Positions 10,956-24,835 of a stretch of 64,000 nucleotides of DNA are shown here, one piece after another (position 1 is the stretch's first letter; every line of letters begins with the position of its first letter). Under the pieces are notes generated by a model. It was not told the DNA's origin, ran no database searches, and was given only the letters and a program-made list of their open reading frames with translations. The position numbers were made by a program, and so were the translations under genes. This stretch comes from Bolinopsis microptera (taxonomy: Eukaryota > Ctenophora > Tentaculata > Lobata > Bolinopsidae). The stretch is from NCBI RefSeq assembly GCF_026151205.1, contig NC_087082.1, positions 9,742,901 through 9,806,900 of the forward strand, written 5' to 3'.

Positions 10956-11756
10956 ATACATATCCTAAATGTAATCTTAAAACGATTACATGCTTCATGA
11001 TTGCCTCATGTTATAAATTAAGTGCCCGTACTCTTTCTGCCGAAGCTTTTTAAAGGTGATAACAGCATAAATGATGTGGGTTAATTTGAAGCATATTAAT
11101 TCAACAAATAGAAATTAACAACTGTCGACATGATTTAGATTTCATTATGTACATAGTGAACCCAATTGCATTGAAAATCGGATAATCTTGATCTTAATCT
11201 AGTTTATATTACATAATATGCATATAATATAGTGAACCAAATGAGACTGAGTTTTAAAAAAATCGCCACATTTGAGTTTACCGAAAAGGTTCATTTCATA
11301 CATCGATATGGCGATTTTCACCAAAAATATAAGTATAACAGCGACCATTTTTTGGTCCTCCAGAAATCTGTCGGCATAATAATGTAAGCTATATTGTAAA
11401 CTAAATTAACCATGAAAATACTGAAAGATATTAAAAAACATAGTCTCGATGCACTCATTATTAATAATTATTGTCCGTGTAGGTTCATTGTCTCAGTTTC
11501 TATAATTGTTCCTGACTTACTCACAGCTAATCACTGAAACGGTCCTACTTCAAGATAAGGTCAGAGTCAGCGTCCACCTGAGGGAGATTTAAATTTAGTT
11601 CAATGGCAGCTTTTGTTTTGTTAAAGTTTACATTCTAATTTATAGCTTTCTTGAAAAAAAACTGGAGATTTCTGTTTCGATGTATGTTGCAAATTTCACA
11701 ATAAAAACAATTAGTGAATAGTAAAAACGAATTTACATGTACCTTATTAGTTAGTC
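10956..11756. other. Spacer / probable 3' flank of the SRCR gene
   Basis: AT-rich sequence between the Penelope-like element and the stop codon of the minus-strand SRCR gene. It probably holds that gene's 3' UTR. No other gene was seen. Confidence 0.4.
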
Positions 11757-14700
11757 CTATTGTTTATCTACAGTTTCGTATATGTTCTCAGTGTCTGATG
11801 CTAGGAACTGTCCACCCTCAGCAGCTGCAGAAAAACACGCTCCAACTTCAGCCATGATCATTGGACTCTCACCCGACCGCTCAACTAGTTCCATTTCTTC
11901 CTGGACGCCTTCATGAACACTAGCCTGTGCATTATAGACAACTCTTACTGGATCTCTTTCTTCTAGCCTACCCTTTCTTTTCTCGTGGAGCAGAAGCAAA
12001 CCTAGTGTAATGGACACCACTGCCAGGAGTACCGATGTGCATGACACAAGAATCAGAATGTAACTTATTTTGTGAGCACTCCTTTGAACTTTAGCAGGCG
12101 ACAGAGACTGACAGGATCCATTTCTATGCTCACTCCAACTCCATAGGTTTCCGTTCATGCAGCTGCAGAAGGTCTTAGAGGGGTGGGCAGATGAGCCTGC
12201 TGGACATTCTTGACATTGAAGGGATCCCTTCGAACTCACTAATCCTTGAGGGCATCTTTCACACGCTGTTAAGTTCCAAAATTTACCTTCTGAGCAAGAA
12301 CAGTGGTCCAAACTTGGAGCAGATGTTGCATCTATTGGGCAACTAAGACATGAATCCATTTGCTCATTTTTGTATGTTCCAGTAGCACAGACTTTACAAG
12401 ATCCGTGATGAAGCTCATCCCAACTCCATATCTTACCAACATTGGTTTTTCCGTCCCAAGACCACATTTCTCCAGCATTACAGCTACACGATGTTCCATT
12501 ATGCAGCGATATTGATTTGATGGGGCATTCAGTGCAACTAAGAGCCCCTTCCTGGCTGGAAGAAACTTCTGAGCAGCTATGGCAGCTAGTGTCGTTCCAA
12601 TACAGACCAGCGGTACATGAGCAGTAGCTAGATCCAGCAACAGAAGATGTACCTCTAGGACAGCTCGCACACATCTCCATTTGATCATTCCTGTAGGTAT
12701 TATTGGAGCACGCCTTACAAGACCCGTTGGTTTTTCCATCCCAAGACCAAATGTTTCCAGCGTTACAGCTACACGTTGTTCCATTATGCAGCGATATTGA
12801 TTTGATGGGGCATTCAGTGCAACTAAGAGCCCCTTCCTGGCTGGAAGAAACTTCTGAGTAGCTATGGCAGCTAGTGTCGTTCCAATACAGACCAGCGGTA
12901 CATGAGCAGTAGCTAGATCCAGCAACAGAAGATGTACCTCTAGGACAGCTCGCACACATCTCCATTTGATCATTCCTGTAGGTATTATTGGAGCACGCCT
13001 TACAAGACCCGTTGGTTTTTCTATCCCAAGACCAAATGTTTCCAGCGTTACAGCTACACGTTGTTCCATTATGCAGCGATATTGATTTGATGGGGCATTC
13101 AGTGCAACTAAGAGCCCCTTCCTGGCTGGAAGAAACTTCTGAGCAGCTATGGCAGCTAGTTGTGTTCCAATACAGACCAGCGGTACATGAGCAGTAGCTA
13201 GATCCAGCAACAGAAGATGTACCTCTAGGACAGCTCGCACACATCTCCATTTGATCATTCCTGTAGGTATTATTGGAGCACGCCTTACAAGACCCGTTGG
13301 TTTTTCCATCCCAAGACCAAATGTTTCCAGCGTTACAGCTACACGTTGTTCCATTATGCAGCGATATTGATTTGATGGGGCATTCAGTGCAACTAAGAGC
13401 CCCTTCCTGGCTGGAAGAAACTTCTGAGCAGCTATGGCAGCTAGTGGTGTTCCAATACAGACCAGCGGTACATGAGCAGTAGCTAGATCCAGCAACAGAA
13501 GATGTACCTCTAGGACAGCTCGCACACATCTCCATTTGATCATTCCTGTAGGTATTATTGGAGCACGCCTTACAAGACCCGTTGGTTTTTCCATCCCAAG
13601 ACCAAATGTTTCCAGCGTTACAGCTACACGATGTTCCATTATGCAGCGATATTGATTCAATGAGGCATTCAGTGCAACTAAGAGCCCCTTCCTGGCTGGA
13701 AGAAACTTCTGAGCAGCTATGGCAGCTAGTTGTGTTCCAATACAGACCAGCGTTACATGAGCAGTAGCTAGATCCAGCAACAGAAGATGTACCCCTAGGA
13801 CAGCTCGCACACATCTCCATTTGATTACTCTTGTAGGTACCTTCTGTACATGAGATACACGTGCCGCTAGTAAGATCGCTCCAGCTCCATATCTGCCCTG
13901 CAGGACAACTGCAAGATTTCCCATTATTTAATGAGCGTGATCCAGTGGGGCAGGTAAGGCACTGTAAAGCACCGACTTGACTCGCAGAGCTCGCTGTACA
14001 GTTTTCACAAACTGTATCACTCCAAAACATGCCAGCTATGCAGGAGCAAAGGGTGGAACCAGTAGTGGAGGAAGATGACTCTGGGCATGAAGTACAGGAG
14101 GTCTCAGTTCCAGTCTCAGATTTGTAAGTGTTAACGGGGCACTGTCTACAAGACCTAGAATTACTGTATTGTCCTGGTGGGCACGTAACACTAGTGCAAC
14201 TGGAGGAACCAAATGTGGAGGTAGATGAAGACGAGCATGATGTACAGGATGTACTAGTTCCAGTTTCAGATTTGTAAGTGTTAACGCGGCACTGTATACA
14301 TGACCTAGCGCTACGGTATTGACCTGAAGGACAGACCACTATGCGACCGTTGCACATTAGAAATACATCCTCACCATGAGAACAGTCATGACTTGTTTTG
14401 TAACTACATGAAGACCAACGCGGAGAGGAGCACTTAACATTATCAAGCCTTATATCATAACCACTCTGTCGACTCCAAATGCTTCCAGATGTCCAGCCAT
14501 TAGCTGAATCATATCCCATCTCTCTACATATGGCACTGGCTGAATTGTCACTAAAGCTATCGTCACACACAGTACCACCATTATACAGTAGCAGTCCCAG
14601 ATCCTCATTGCTTATCGTACTCCCGTACTCATTTACCAGGCGGAAGCTGCAACCTGAAACACGTTAACCTTTTACGTTAACGTCAAATTACAGTGCAGTA

Positions 14701-17700
14701 CAATGATGACGATAAAGGTTGTTCAATGTTCATTGTGAATGAACTGACTCGGAGCACTTTCCCTGGAATCAATATGTTTCGAAGAAATTTAGACGCGTAT
14801 CATCCGTCAAGGATGAAGGTCATACTAGTACTGTTTATCTTACATACTGACACTTTTATAGCTTTATAGGATTAACGATTTAGTTAATACTAGCAGCACA
14901 CAGCTAGTAGCACACAGCTAGTTATCAAATAATGCTAGCACACTGCTAGTAGCACACTGTTAGTAACACACTGCTAGTAGCACACTGCTAGTAGCACACA
15001 GCTAGTAGCACACAGCTAGTAGCACAATGCTAGTTATCAAATAATGCTAGCAGCACACAGCTAGTAGCACACAGCTAGTAGCACACTGTTAGTAGCACAA
15101 TGCTAGTAGCACACTGCTATTAGCACACTGTTAGTAGCACACAGCTAGTAGCACACAGCTAGTAGCACACAGCTAGTAGCACACAGCTAGTAGCACACTG
15201 TTAGTAGCACAATGCTAGTAGCACACTGTTAGTAGCACACTGCTAGTAGCACACTGTTAGTAGCACACAGCTAGTAGCACACTGCTAGTAGCACACTGTT
15301 AGTAGCACACTGCTAGTAGCACACAGCTAGTAGCACACTGTTAGTAGCACACAGCTAGTAGCACACAACTAGTAGCACACTGCTAGTAGCACACTGTTAA
15401 TAGCACACTGCTAGTAGCACACAGCTAGTAGCACACTGCTAGTAGCACACAGCTAGTAGCACACAGCTAGTAGCACACAGCTAGTAGCACACCGCTAGTA
15501 GCACACAGCTAGTAGCACACTGTTAGTAGCACACTGCTAGTAGCACACTGTTAGTAACACACTGCTAGTAGCACACTGCTAGTAGCACACAGCTAGTAGC
15601 ACACTGTTAGTAGCACAATGCTAGTTATCAAATAATGCTAGCAGCACACAGCTAGTAGCACACAGCTAGTAGCACACTGTTAGTAGCACAATGCTAGTAG
15701 CACACTGCTAGTAGCACACAACTAGTAACACACTGCTAGTAGCACACAACTAGTAACACACAGCTAGTAGCACACAGCTAGTAGCACACAGCTAGTAGCA
15801 CACTGCTAGTAGCACACTGTTAGTAGCACACTGCTAGTAGCACACTGTTAGTAGCACACTGCTAGTAGCACACTGTTAGTAGCACACTGCTAGTAGCACA
15901 CTGCTAGTAGCAAACTGTTAGTAGCACACAGCTAGTAGCACACAACTAGTAGCACACAGCTAGTAGCACACCGCTAGTAGCACACAGCTAGTAGCACACT
16001 GTTAGTAGCACACTGCTAGTAGCACACTGTTAGTAGCACACTGCTAGTAACACACAACTAGTAGCACACAGCTAGTAGCACACAGCTAGTAACACACAAC
16101 TAGTAGCACACAGCTAGTAGCACACAGCTAGTAGCACACTGTTAGTAGCACACTGCTAGTAGCACACTGTTAGTAACACACAGCTAGTAGCACACTGTTA
16201 GTAGCACACAACTAGTAGCACACTGGTAGTAGCACACTACTAGTAGCACACAGCTAGTAACACACTGCTAGTAGCACACAAATAGTAATACACAACTAGT
16301 AGCACACAACTAGTAGCACACAGCTAGTAGCACACAGCTAGTAGCACACTGCTAGTAGCACACAGCTAGTAACACACAGCTAGTAGCACACAGCTAGTAG
16401 CACACTGCTAGTAGCACACAGCTAGTAGCACACTGCTAGTAGCACACAACTATTAATATACAACTCGTAGCACTCAACTAGTAACACACTGCTAGTAGCA
16501 CACAACTAGTAACACACAGCTAGTAGCACACAGCTAGTAGCACACAGCTAGTAGCACACTGCTAGTAGCACACTGTTAGTAGCACACTGCTAGTAGCACA
16601 CTGTTAGTAGCACACTGCTAGTAGCACACTGCTAGTAGCACACTGTTAGTAGCACACAGCTAGTAGCACACAACTAGTAGCACACAGCTAGTAGCACACC
16701 GCTAGTAGCACACAGCTAGTAGCACACTGTTAGTAGCACACTGCTAGTAGCACACTGTTAGTAGCACACTGCTAGTAACACACAACTAGTAGCACACAGC
16801 TAGTAGCACACAGCTAGTAACACACAACTAGTAGCACACAGCTAGTAGCACACAGCTAGTAGCACACTGTTAGTAGCACACTGCTAGTAGCACACTGTTA
16901 GTAACACACAGCTAGTAGCACACTGTTAGTAGCACACAACTAGTAGCACACTGGTAGTAGCACACTACTAGTAGCACACAGCTAGTAACACACTGCTAGT
17001 AGCACACAAATAGTAATACACAACTAGTAGCACACAACTAGTAGCACACAGCTAGTAGCACACAGCTAGTAGCACACTGCTAGTAGCACACAACTAGTAA
17101 CACACAGCTAGTAGCACACAGCTAGTAGCACACTGCTAGTAGCACACAGCTAGTAGCACACTGCTAGTAGCACACTGCTAGTAGCACACTGCTAGTAGCA
17201 CACTGCTAGTAGCACACAACTTGTAGCACACAGCTAGTAGCACACAGCTAGTAGCACACAGCTAGTAGCACACTGCTAGTAGCACACAACTAGTAACACA
17301 CAGCTAGTAGCACACAGCTAGTAGCACACAGCTAGTAGCACACAGCTAGTAGCACACAGCTAGTAGCACACAGCTAGTAGCACACTGCTAGTAGCACACT
17401 GCTAGTAGCACACAGCTAGTAGCACACAGCTAGCAGTACACAGCTAGTAGCACACAGCTAGTAGCACACAGCTAGTAGCACACAGCTAGTAGCACACAGC
17501 TAGTAGCACACAGCTAGTAGCACACTGCTAGTAGCACACAACTAGTAACACACAGCTAGTAGCACACAGCTAGTAGCACACAGCTAGTAGCACACAGCTA
17601 GTAGCACACAGCTAGTAGCACACAGCTAGTAGCACACTGCTAGTAGCACACTGCTAGTAGCACACAGCTAGTAGCACACAGCTAGCAGTACACAGCTAGT

Positions 17701-20700
17701 AGCACACAGCTAGTAGCACACAGCTAGTAGCACACAGCTAGTAGCACACTGCTAGTAGCACACAGCTAGTAGCACACTGCTAGTAGCACACTGCTAGTAG
17801 CACACAACTAGTAACACACTGCTAGTAGCACACAACTAGTAATACACAACTAGTAGCACACAACTAGTAGCACACTGCTAGTAGCACACAGCTAGTAGCA
17901 CACTGCTAGTAGCATACAACTAGTAATACACAACTAGTAGCACACAGCTAGTAGCACACAGCTAGTAGCACACAGCTAGTAGCACACAACTAGTAACACA
18001 CTGCTAGTAGCACACAACTAGTAACACACAGCTAGTAGCACACAGCTAGTAGCACACAGCTAGTAGCACACTGCTAGTAGCACACAACTAGTAACACACA
18101 GCTAGTAGCACACAGCTAGTAGCACACAACTAGTAACACACAGCTAGTAGCACACAGCTAGTAGCACACAGCTAGTAGCACACAGCTAGTAGCACACAGC
18201 TAGTAGCACACAGCTAGTAGCACACAGCTAGTAGCACACAGCTAGTAGCACACTGCTAGTAGCACACTGCTAGTAGCACACAGCTAGTAGCACACAGCTA
18301 GCAGTACACAGCTAGTAGCACACAGCTAGTAGCACACAGCTAGTAGCACACAGCTAGTAGCACACTGCTAGTAGCACACAGCTAGTAGCACACTGCTAGT
18401 AGCACACTGCTAGTAGCACACAACTAGTAACACACTGCTAGTAGCACACAACTAGTAATACACAACTAGTAGCACACAACTAGTAGCACACTGCTAGTAG
18501 CACACAGCTAGTAGCACACTGCTAGTAGCATACAACTAGTAATACACAACTAGTAGCACACAGCTAGTAGCACACAGCTAGTAGCACACAGCTAGTAGCA
18601 CACTGCTAGTAGCACACAGCTAGTAGCACACTGCTAGTAGCACACTGCTAGTAGCACACAGCTAGTAGCACACAGCTAGTAGCACACAGCTAGTAGCACA
18701 CTGCTAGTACTACACTGCTAGTAGCACACAACTAGTAACACACAGCTAGTAGCACACAGCTAGTAGCACACTGCTAGTAGCACACAGCTAGTAGCACACT
18801 GCTAGTAGCACACTGCTAGTAGCACACAGCTAGTAGCACACAGCTAGTAGCACACAACTCGTAGCACTCAACTAGTTACACACAGCTAGTAGCACACAAC
18901 TAGTAGCACACAACTAGTAACACACTGCTAGTAGCACACAGCTAGTAACACACAGCTAGTAGCACACAGCTAGTAGCACACAGCTAGTAGCACACTGCTA
19001 GTAGCACACAACTAGTAACACACAGCTAGTAGCACACAGCTAGTAGCACACAACTAGTAACACACAGCTAGTAGCACACAGCTAGTAGCACACAGCTAGT
19101 AGCACACAGCTAGTAGCACACTGCTAGTAGCACACAACTAGTAACACACAGCTAGTAGCACACAGCTAGTAGCACACAGCTAGTAGCACACAGCTAGTAG
19201 CACACAGCTAGTAGCACACAGCTAGTAGCACACAGCTAGTAGCACACAGCTAGTAGCACACTGCTAGTAGCACACTGCTAGTAGCACACAGCTAGTAGCA
19301 CACAGCTAGCAGTACACAGCTAGTAGCACACAGCTAGTAGCACACAGCTAGTAGCACACAGCTAGTAGCACACTGCTAGTAGCACACAGCTAGTAGCACA
19401 CTGCTAGTAGCACACTGCTAGTAGCACACAACTAGTAACACACTGCTAGTAGCACACAACTAGTAATACACAACTAGTAGCACACAACTAGTAGCACACT
19501 GCTAGTAGCACACAGCTAGTAGCACACTGCTAGTAGCATACAACTAGTAATACACAACTAGTAGCACACAGCTAGTAGCACACAGCTAGTAGCACACAGC
19601 TAGTAGCACACTGCTAGTAGCACACAGCTAGTAGCACACTGCTAGTAGCACACTGCTAGTAGCACACAGCTAGTAGCACACAGCTAGTAGCACACAGCTA
19701 GTAGCACACTGCTAGTACTACACTGCTAGTAGCACACAACTAGTAACACACAGCTAGTAGCACACAGCTAGTAGCACACTGCTAGTAGCACACAGCTAGT
19801 AGCACACTGCTAGTAGCACACTGCTAGTAGCACACAGCTAGTAGCACACAGCTAGTAGCACACAACTAGTAACACACAGCTAGTAGCACACAGCTAGTAG
19901 CACACAGCTAGTAGCACACAGCTAGTAGCACACTGCTAGTAGCACACAGCTAGTAGCACACTGCTAGTAGCACACTGCTAGTAGCACACAGCTAGTAGCA
20001 CACAGCTAGTAGCACACAGCTAGTAGCACACTGCTAGTACTACACAACTAGTAGCACACTGTTGGTAGCATCTCTTTTTGTTCGACACTAATTACTCTGT
20101 AATATAAGTCCCTGTATTTTGAACGAGAAGTCGATTTTCAGAGCAGCTCATGAGAGCCGAGACCGAGCGAGCTAAATCACTTTACAGTTGATCTTCGAGA
20201 TGGTTCTAATAAAAATGCCCCCGACAGTTGAAACCAACTATAATCGATGTTTTTTTAGACGCTGATTCAGAATCACCCCCCTTGACATCGGGTTAAAATG
20301 CTCCCCTGGCGAGATATTGGCGAAAAACTGTCTTGATCACGTGATATGACCGTATAAGGAAGTTGGTCGAATTTCTCGTTAGGGTTAGGATTTGAACATA
20401 TGCTTTTGTTAGGGATTGGGTTAGGGTTGGGATCAGACTAGATAAGAGGGTTAGGGTTAGGGTTTCGAATAGTCGTTCAGGGCCAGCTAGAGAACGGGTT
20501 GAAAAAGTTACGTGACATTCGAGTGTAGAATGATTAATCATCACACCGAGACACAACTCGCATATTCCTACTAAAATTAGAACACACCCGGATCAACAGG
20601 GGGAGGGGGTGGTCTGAAAATCTGCGATTTTGGTGGACGTAATAAGTATATCAATATGGCCCCTAATTAAATAATAAATTTTGCAACTTGTTTGAATATA

Positions 20701-20884
20701 ATTATATATTTGCTGAATTGTTTTATCCCAAAAATCCATAAAATCAGGGAATATAATATTCGACTACCATTGCAATTTTGTTTAAAAACTAAAAAAGCTA
20801 TTGGCTCACAATCATGATTGGAAACTTACGGCAATTTGTCACAAGTAGAGCGAGCAGCAATCCTATCTTTGTCTGAAGCAGCAT
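11757..20884 (-). CDS. SRCR and GCC2/GCC3 cysteine-rich single-pass receptor-like protein
   Basis: Two exons, 20,830-20,884 and 11,757-14,653, join with GT-AG in phase 1 to give 983 residues. Exon 1 encodes a signal peptide (MLLQTKIGLLLALLVTNC). Residues about 20-122 form an SRCR domain (CSFRLVNEYG, GGTVCDDS, AICREMGY, HDCSHGEDVFLMC). Then follow many ephrin-receptor-like GCC2/GCC3 cysteine modules. Around 12,440-13,800 these are five nearly identical 95-residue units (285 bp each). A membrane helix (about 881-907) precedes a 76-residue tail ending NIYETVDKQ, with tyrosines that could be phosphorylated. Family knowledge suggests cell-surface recognition or adhesion; the ligand is unknown. The 6.2-kb intron is mostly 14-bp satellite. 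The signal exon was found by eye and fits in phase, but needs transcript support. Confidence 0.82.
14884..20068. repeat. 14-bp satellite block with higher-order duplications
   Basis: About 5.2 kb of the unit CTAGTAGCACACAG and variants (ACACTG, ACACTGTT, ACACAACT, AACACA), roughly 370 copies. It fills the intron of the SRCR gene. Marker variants recur at fixed distances: CTGGTAGT at about 16,223 and 16,951 (728 bp = 52 units), and TAGCAGTACAC at about 18,300 and 19,308 (1,008 bp = 72 units). Whole segments have therefore been duplicated on top of the basic repeat. Confidence 0.95.
20250..20340. repeat. Dispersed repeat copy B
   Basis: Matches the ordered blocks of copy A at 5,415-5,625 (GACGCTGATTCAGAATCACCC and GGCGAAAAACTGT). 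It is followed by a few TTAGGG-like words (20,380-20,470), too degenerate to be a telomere. Confidence 0.45.
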
Positions 20885-22270
20885 CTTTCACAAAAACGTG
20901 TAGGTTTATCAGCTAGTAGCTTACCAAGACACGCGCCGAGTTTAGTTGGACTCGTCGACGGTCTTGGAACAAATATTTTACGAATATCACCCGTTAAGCA
21001 AAAAGATGTGCGACTTAAAAGTTATCAACAGTTCGGAATTAACTGCCGTTGTGATTTGTGGAGTTACTTAATAGCATCACCGTGGATGCACGTGCATTGT
21101 GACTATCAAAATATTTCAGTTTACGGATTTTGATTTCCTCATTCCATATTTTTGATTCCGTGATACAATTTGTACTTTAATCAGAATCTGGTGGTTGAGT
21201 TGGTGGAGAGGGCTGGATTCCTGGAATTTGTTAACTCACAGATATAATGTTAACTACAGCGGATCATCCGATAATCACAACAGAGATTATGAACTTTTTG
21301 TGACTTCAATGAAATCATAAAAAATGAAGGAAATTTTCAGTAGCATGTTAAATCAGCCATAATCATAGATACCAGGCATGTGGCTGTATCCATGAAATTA
21401 ATTTTTATAAAACTTGAATAGTATTACTAGCATTAACACACACAGAAGAACACAATTTGAAATTCTATACTTATCTGTACTCACCAAATAAAATGACGAG
21501 TTGGGTGATCGTGCTCGATGCAGTGGGCAGTGGTTATAGTTAAAATGCAGAAAGTAGTGTACAGTATATAATCATTATACATAGACACGCGACGTATCTA
21601 TCTCAGATAAACCCGAACTTATTTATCTCAGATAGACCCGACCCGCCGTCTATCTAAGACCCGTGTGAGCTTGAGTCTATCTAAAAAGTGCCCCAGGGGC
21701 ACGAGGTGTCTGTCTTTGAGTAAACCTAAGCGGTAAGTGTTTATAAACACTAAGCCTCATTATTCATCTCCTGCGTGAGTGGTATCCCAACGTAATATCA
21801 GAGAAAACGTAATATCAGAGAAAATAATGGAACTCTAGTCATGCTTCGGGATGCATCGGCCTTTTCGATGCTGAATAGGTTAAGCGTCTTATCATTTATG
21901 GTTAATTTAAATTTAGATCGGTATTATATATTATTAGTACTACATATACTACATAATGATAGTACTAGCACCAGTTCGCCGTTTCAAAGTAAAACTTCTC
22001 ATTTTACAAGTTTACAAATTAAATAGTTACCACGATAATACCATCATTAGAAACAACAGTATTGTCAACTAGAATTCACCCTGTCAATACAAAGGTGGCA
22101 CAGCCTACCAGAATTGCAGAAATGATTTCTGAAATCTGTTGAATAACGAAAAACACTCGAAATTCACATTTTATCCCGGATAAATAGATCTTCACTTGTC
22201 GCAAGTAATAAAATTGATATATAAATACATTAAACACCAGACTGTCCCCCGTGCCGGGAACTCAAACTAT
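20885..22270. other. Upstream region of the SRCR gene
   Basis: No gene recognised. It should hold the promoter of the SRCR gene (start codon at 20,884). Small TATCTCAGATA-type palindromes occur at 21,595-21,690. Confidence 0.4.
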
Positions 22271-22271
22271 A

Positions 22272-22752
22272 AATAACATAAGCTAAGCTAACACTACCTT
22301 ATAAGGAGTGTAACATAAGCTAAGCTAACACTACCTTATAAGGAGTGTAACATAAGCAAAGCTAACACTACCTTATAAGGAGTGTAACATAAGCTAAGCT
22401 AACACTACCTTATAAGGAGTGTAACATAAGCTAAGCTAACACTACCTTATTAGGAGTGTAACATAAGCTAAGCTAACACTACCTTATAAGGAGTGTAACA
22501 TAAGCTAAGCAAACACTACCTTATAAGGAGTGTAACATAAGCAAAGCTAACACTACCTTATAAGGAGTGTAACATAAGCAAAGCTAACACTACCTTATAA
22601 GGAGTGTAACATAAGCAATGCTAACACTACCTTATAAGGAGTGTAACATAAGCTAAGCTAACACTACCTTATAAGGAGTGTAACATAAGCTAAGCTAACA
22701 CTACCTTATAAGGAGTGTAACATAAGCTAAGCTAACACTACCTTATAAGGAG
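22272..22752. repeat. 37-bp minisatellite
   Basis: Thirteen tandem copies of a 37-base unit (AACATAAGCTAAGCTAACAC, then TACCTTATAAGGAGTGT) with single-base variants such as AAGCAAAGC. It lies about 0.45 kb beyond the PLAA stop codon. Confidence 0.95.
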
Positions 22753-23196
22753 CTAATCAGTGTTGGTATCAATCCGGAGAACTAACATTAACTCAAAACA
22801 TCAGACTATATATCATGGGTGTGAGATCAGTTAACACCATCAATTTTTCGAGTTTACGACTTTCATTTTAACGGTTAAAATGTCAACCATTTTAGTCATT
22901 TCTCCATCAAACGCAAAATTTCTCATTTCAAAGTCGCAGCGTGAATGTTTGCCATTGTCAACACGGGCCACGGCTTCATTGGAAATTTCTGAAATCGATG
23001 GCGAATAAAAATAATCTCCGATTCTAAGATTAAATTCTTTGTCACTCAGTTCCAGTCCAGTAGATTACGAAAAGAAATTAATAAACAAAAGCCACTTTTG
23101 TCCAAAGGTCCCAAACTGCACACCATACTGACACAGTTATAATCAAAATAACCCTTCCCAAACTAAATATATAAACACTACAACATTTTCCGGGCA

Positions 23197-24800
23197 CTAA
23201 GAAGACATCGCAAGGATTTCGTTGGCGGTAATTCTGATTTTGTGGCTGAACTTTTGGGCGGAGAACTGTTCCATAAGAGTCTTGACAACGAACTGTTTTA
23301 TTTGCGGGTGCTTTGTCAATAAATTTCCTGGAATGGTTGAGTTTAGTAACACAAATAAATAGAATGTTTATTTTTGGTTTAATAAGCATCCTTTAAACAA
23401 CACAAAACATGATCAAAATGTTGAAGTTACCTTTAAATTTAAAATTTGTGCTCCGGGTGTGCCCTAAATGTGCCCCTAATGTGCCTAGCTAGATTACCAA
23501 CTGGCCTTAAATAATAAGTTAAAATCATAAGTACCCGTTGCAACGAGAAGGTTAAACTGCATAGTCTCAATCTTGTCTTTTTCTGTCAATTCCCGCTGTA
23601 TATATTCCAGTAACTGGAAATTAATAGAATTATAAATACGAATTTTATAAATAAATCATCCAATAAACAACGTCACAATTAAATAGTTGCAATTTGACCG
23701 AAACCCAGAATCATGGGTAAAGTGGACCACTGCCAGTGTCTCTCTTGCCAGTACTGTGATGACCACAATGTCTGACCATTTCTCCACTTGACAGTCTACA
23801 TTAGAATCACTGTTTCATCTAATAGATCTAATATAACCACATAACTAAAATACCGAGAATGAAAATGATGATAAATAACCCAAACCTTAGAAATGCAGTC
23901 TAAAAGATATCTTGAAGTGACTTGGTCTGTTTCCACGCATGTCATGTTGTGTAGAATCTTGTTAAGAGACATACACACGAACTTCTGTAAAAGTGTGTAT
24001 TAGTTATTAAATAGTTACTAACTTACTTCTGACATTTCGATTATCCGATACTCAAAATTACTCAAAATTACTCAAAATTGCTCAAAATTACTCAAAATTA
24101 CTCAAAATTACTCAAAATTACTCAAAATTAACTGACATTGGGGATAAACGGATACCAAAATTGACGTAGTAACTACAAAAAAATGACAAAGTTACCGCAC
24201 CACAAGTGACCAAGTTACTACCACAAGTGACCCAGTTACTACCACAAGTGACCCAGTTACTACCACAAACCTTATCAGTAGTGTTGAGACAGTCCATAGC
24301 CGGAGCGATGAAGTCTACAAAGTTCTGAACACAGTACTCAGTGTGCTGACACGTGATGTCAACCAGGAAGCGCAGCGCGACCCTCACGCACGTGGTGGAG
24401 TCAGCCTTGTAGTTAGTCACGGCGATACTGTAGACAGGGGTGTGATTACAAATGGGGACCAGATTTGAGTTATTCTAATTTCAATAATTAGAGTTAATAA
24501 TTAGCAAGACCACGGTTGATGCTATGCTGGGAGGCTCACACTCCAAATACAAGTTCAACCTGATTCTGAGGAATACACTAAAACTCATTTAAAAATAGCT
24601 CAAAACCAAAATCAAACACTAACTTGAACTTATCCTGAAGTTCGAAGAAATCAGGTGATGTTTTGTTGATGGATCTAGCTAGATCTAAACAGGGGAAGAC
24701 AAGACTCTTGTCCCAAGATAACAGTTTAGCTACCAGCTCCATATCACCTGCATCCAGCTTCTGTCCCTCACTTGTCTGTAAAGGAATGTTTTAAATCACT

Positions 24801-24835
<35 letters not shown>

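Noticed and set aside
12332..13924. 530-residue open frame overlapping the SRCR gene
   Set aside because: It is an alternate frame on the same strand kept open by the 285-bp coding repeat. The main frame has the signal peptide, cysteine modules and membrane helix.
20380..20470. Interstitial telomere repeat
   Set aside because: Only a few scattered TTAGGG words occur, too degenerate to call a telomeric tract.
22840..23060. Minus-strand frame of about 70 codons beyond PLAA
   Set aside because: No start codon or good acceptor was seen. PLAA already has a well-matching last exon at 23,197-23,327.
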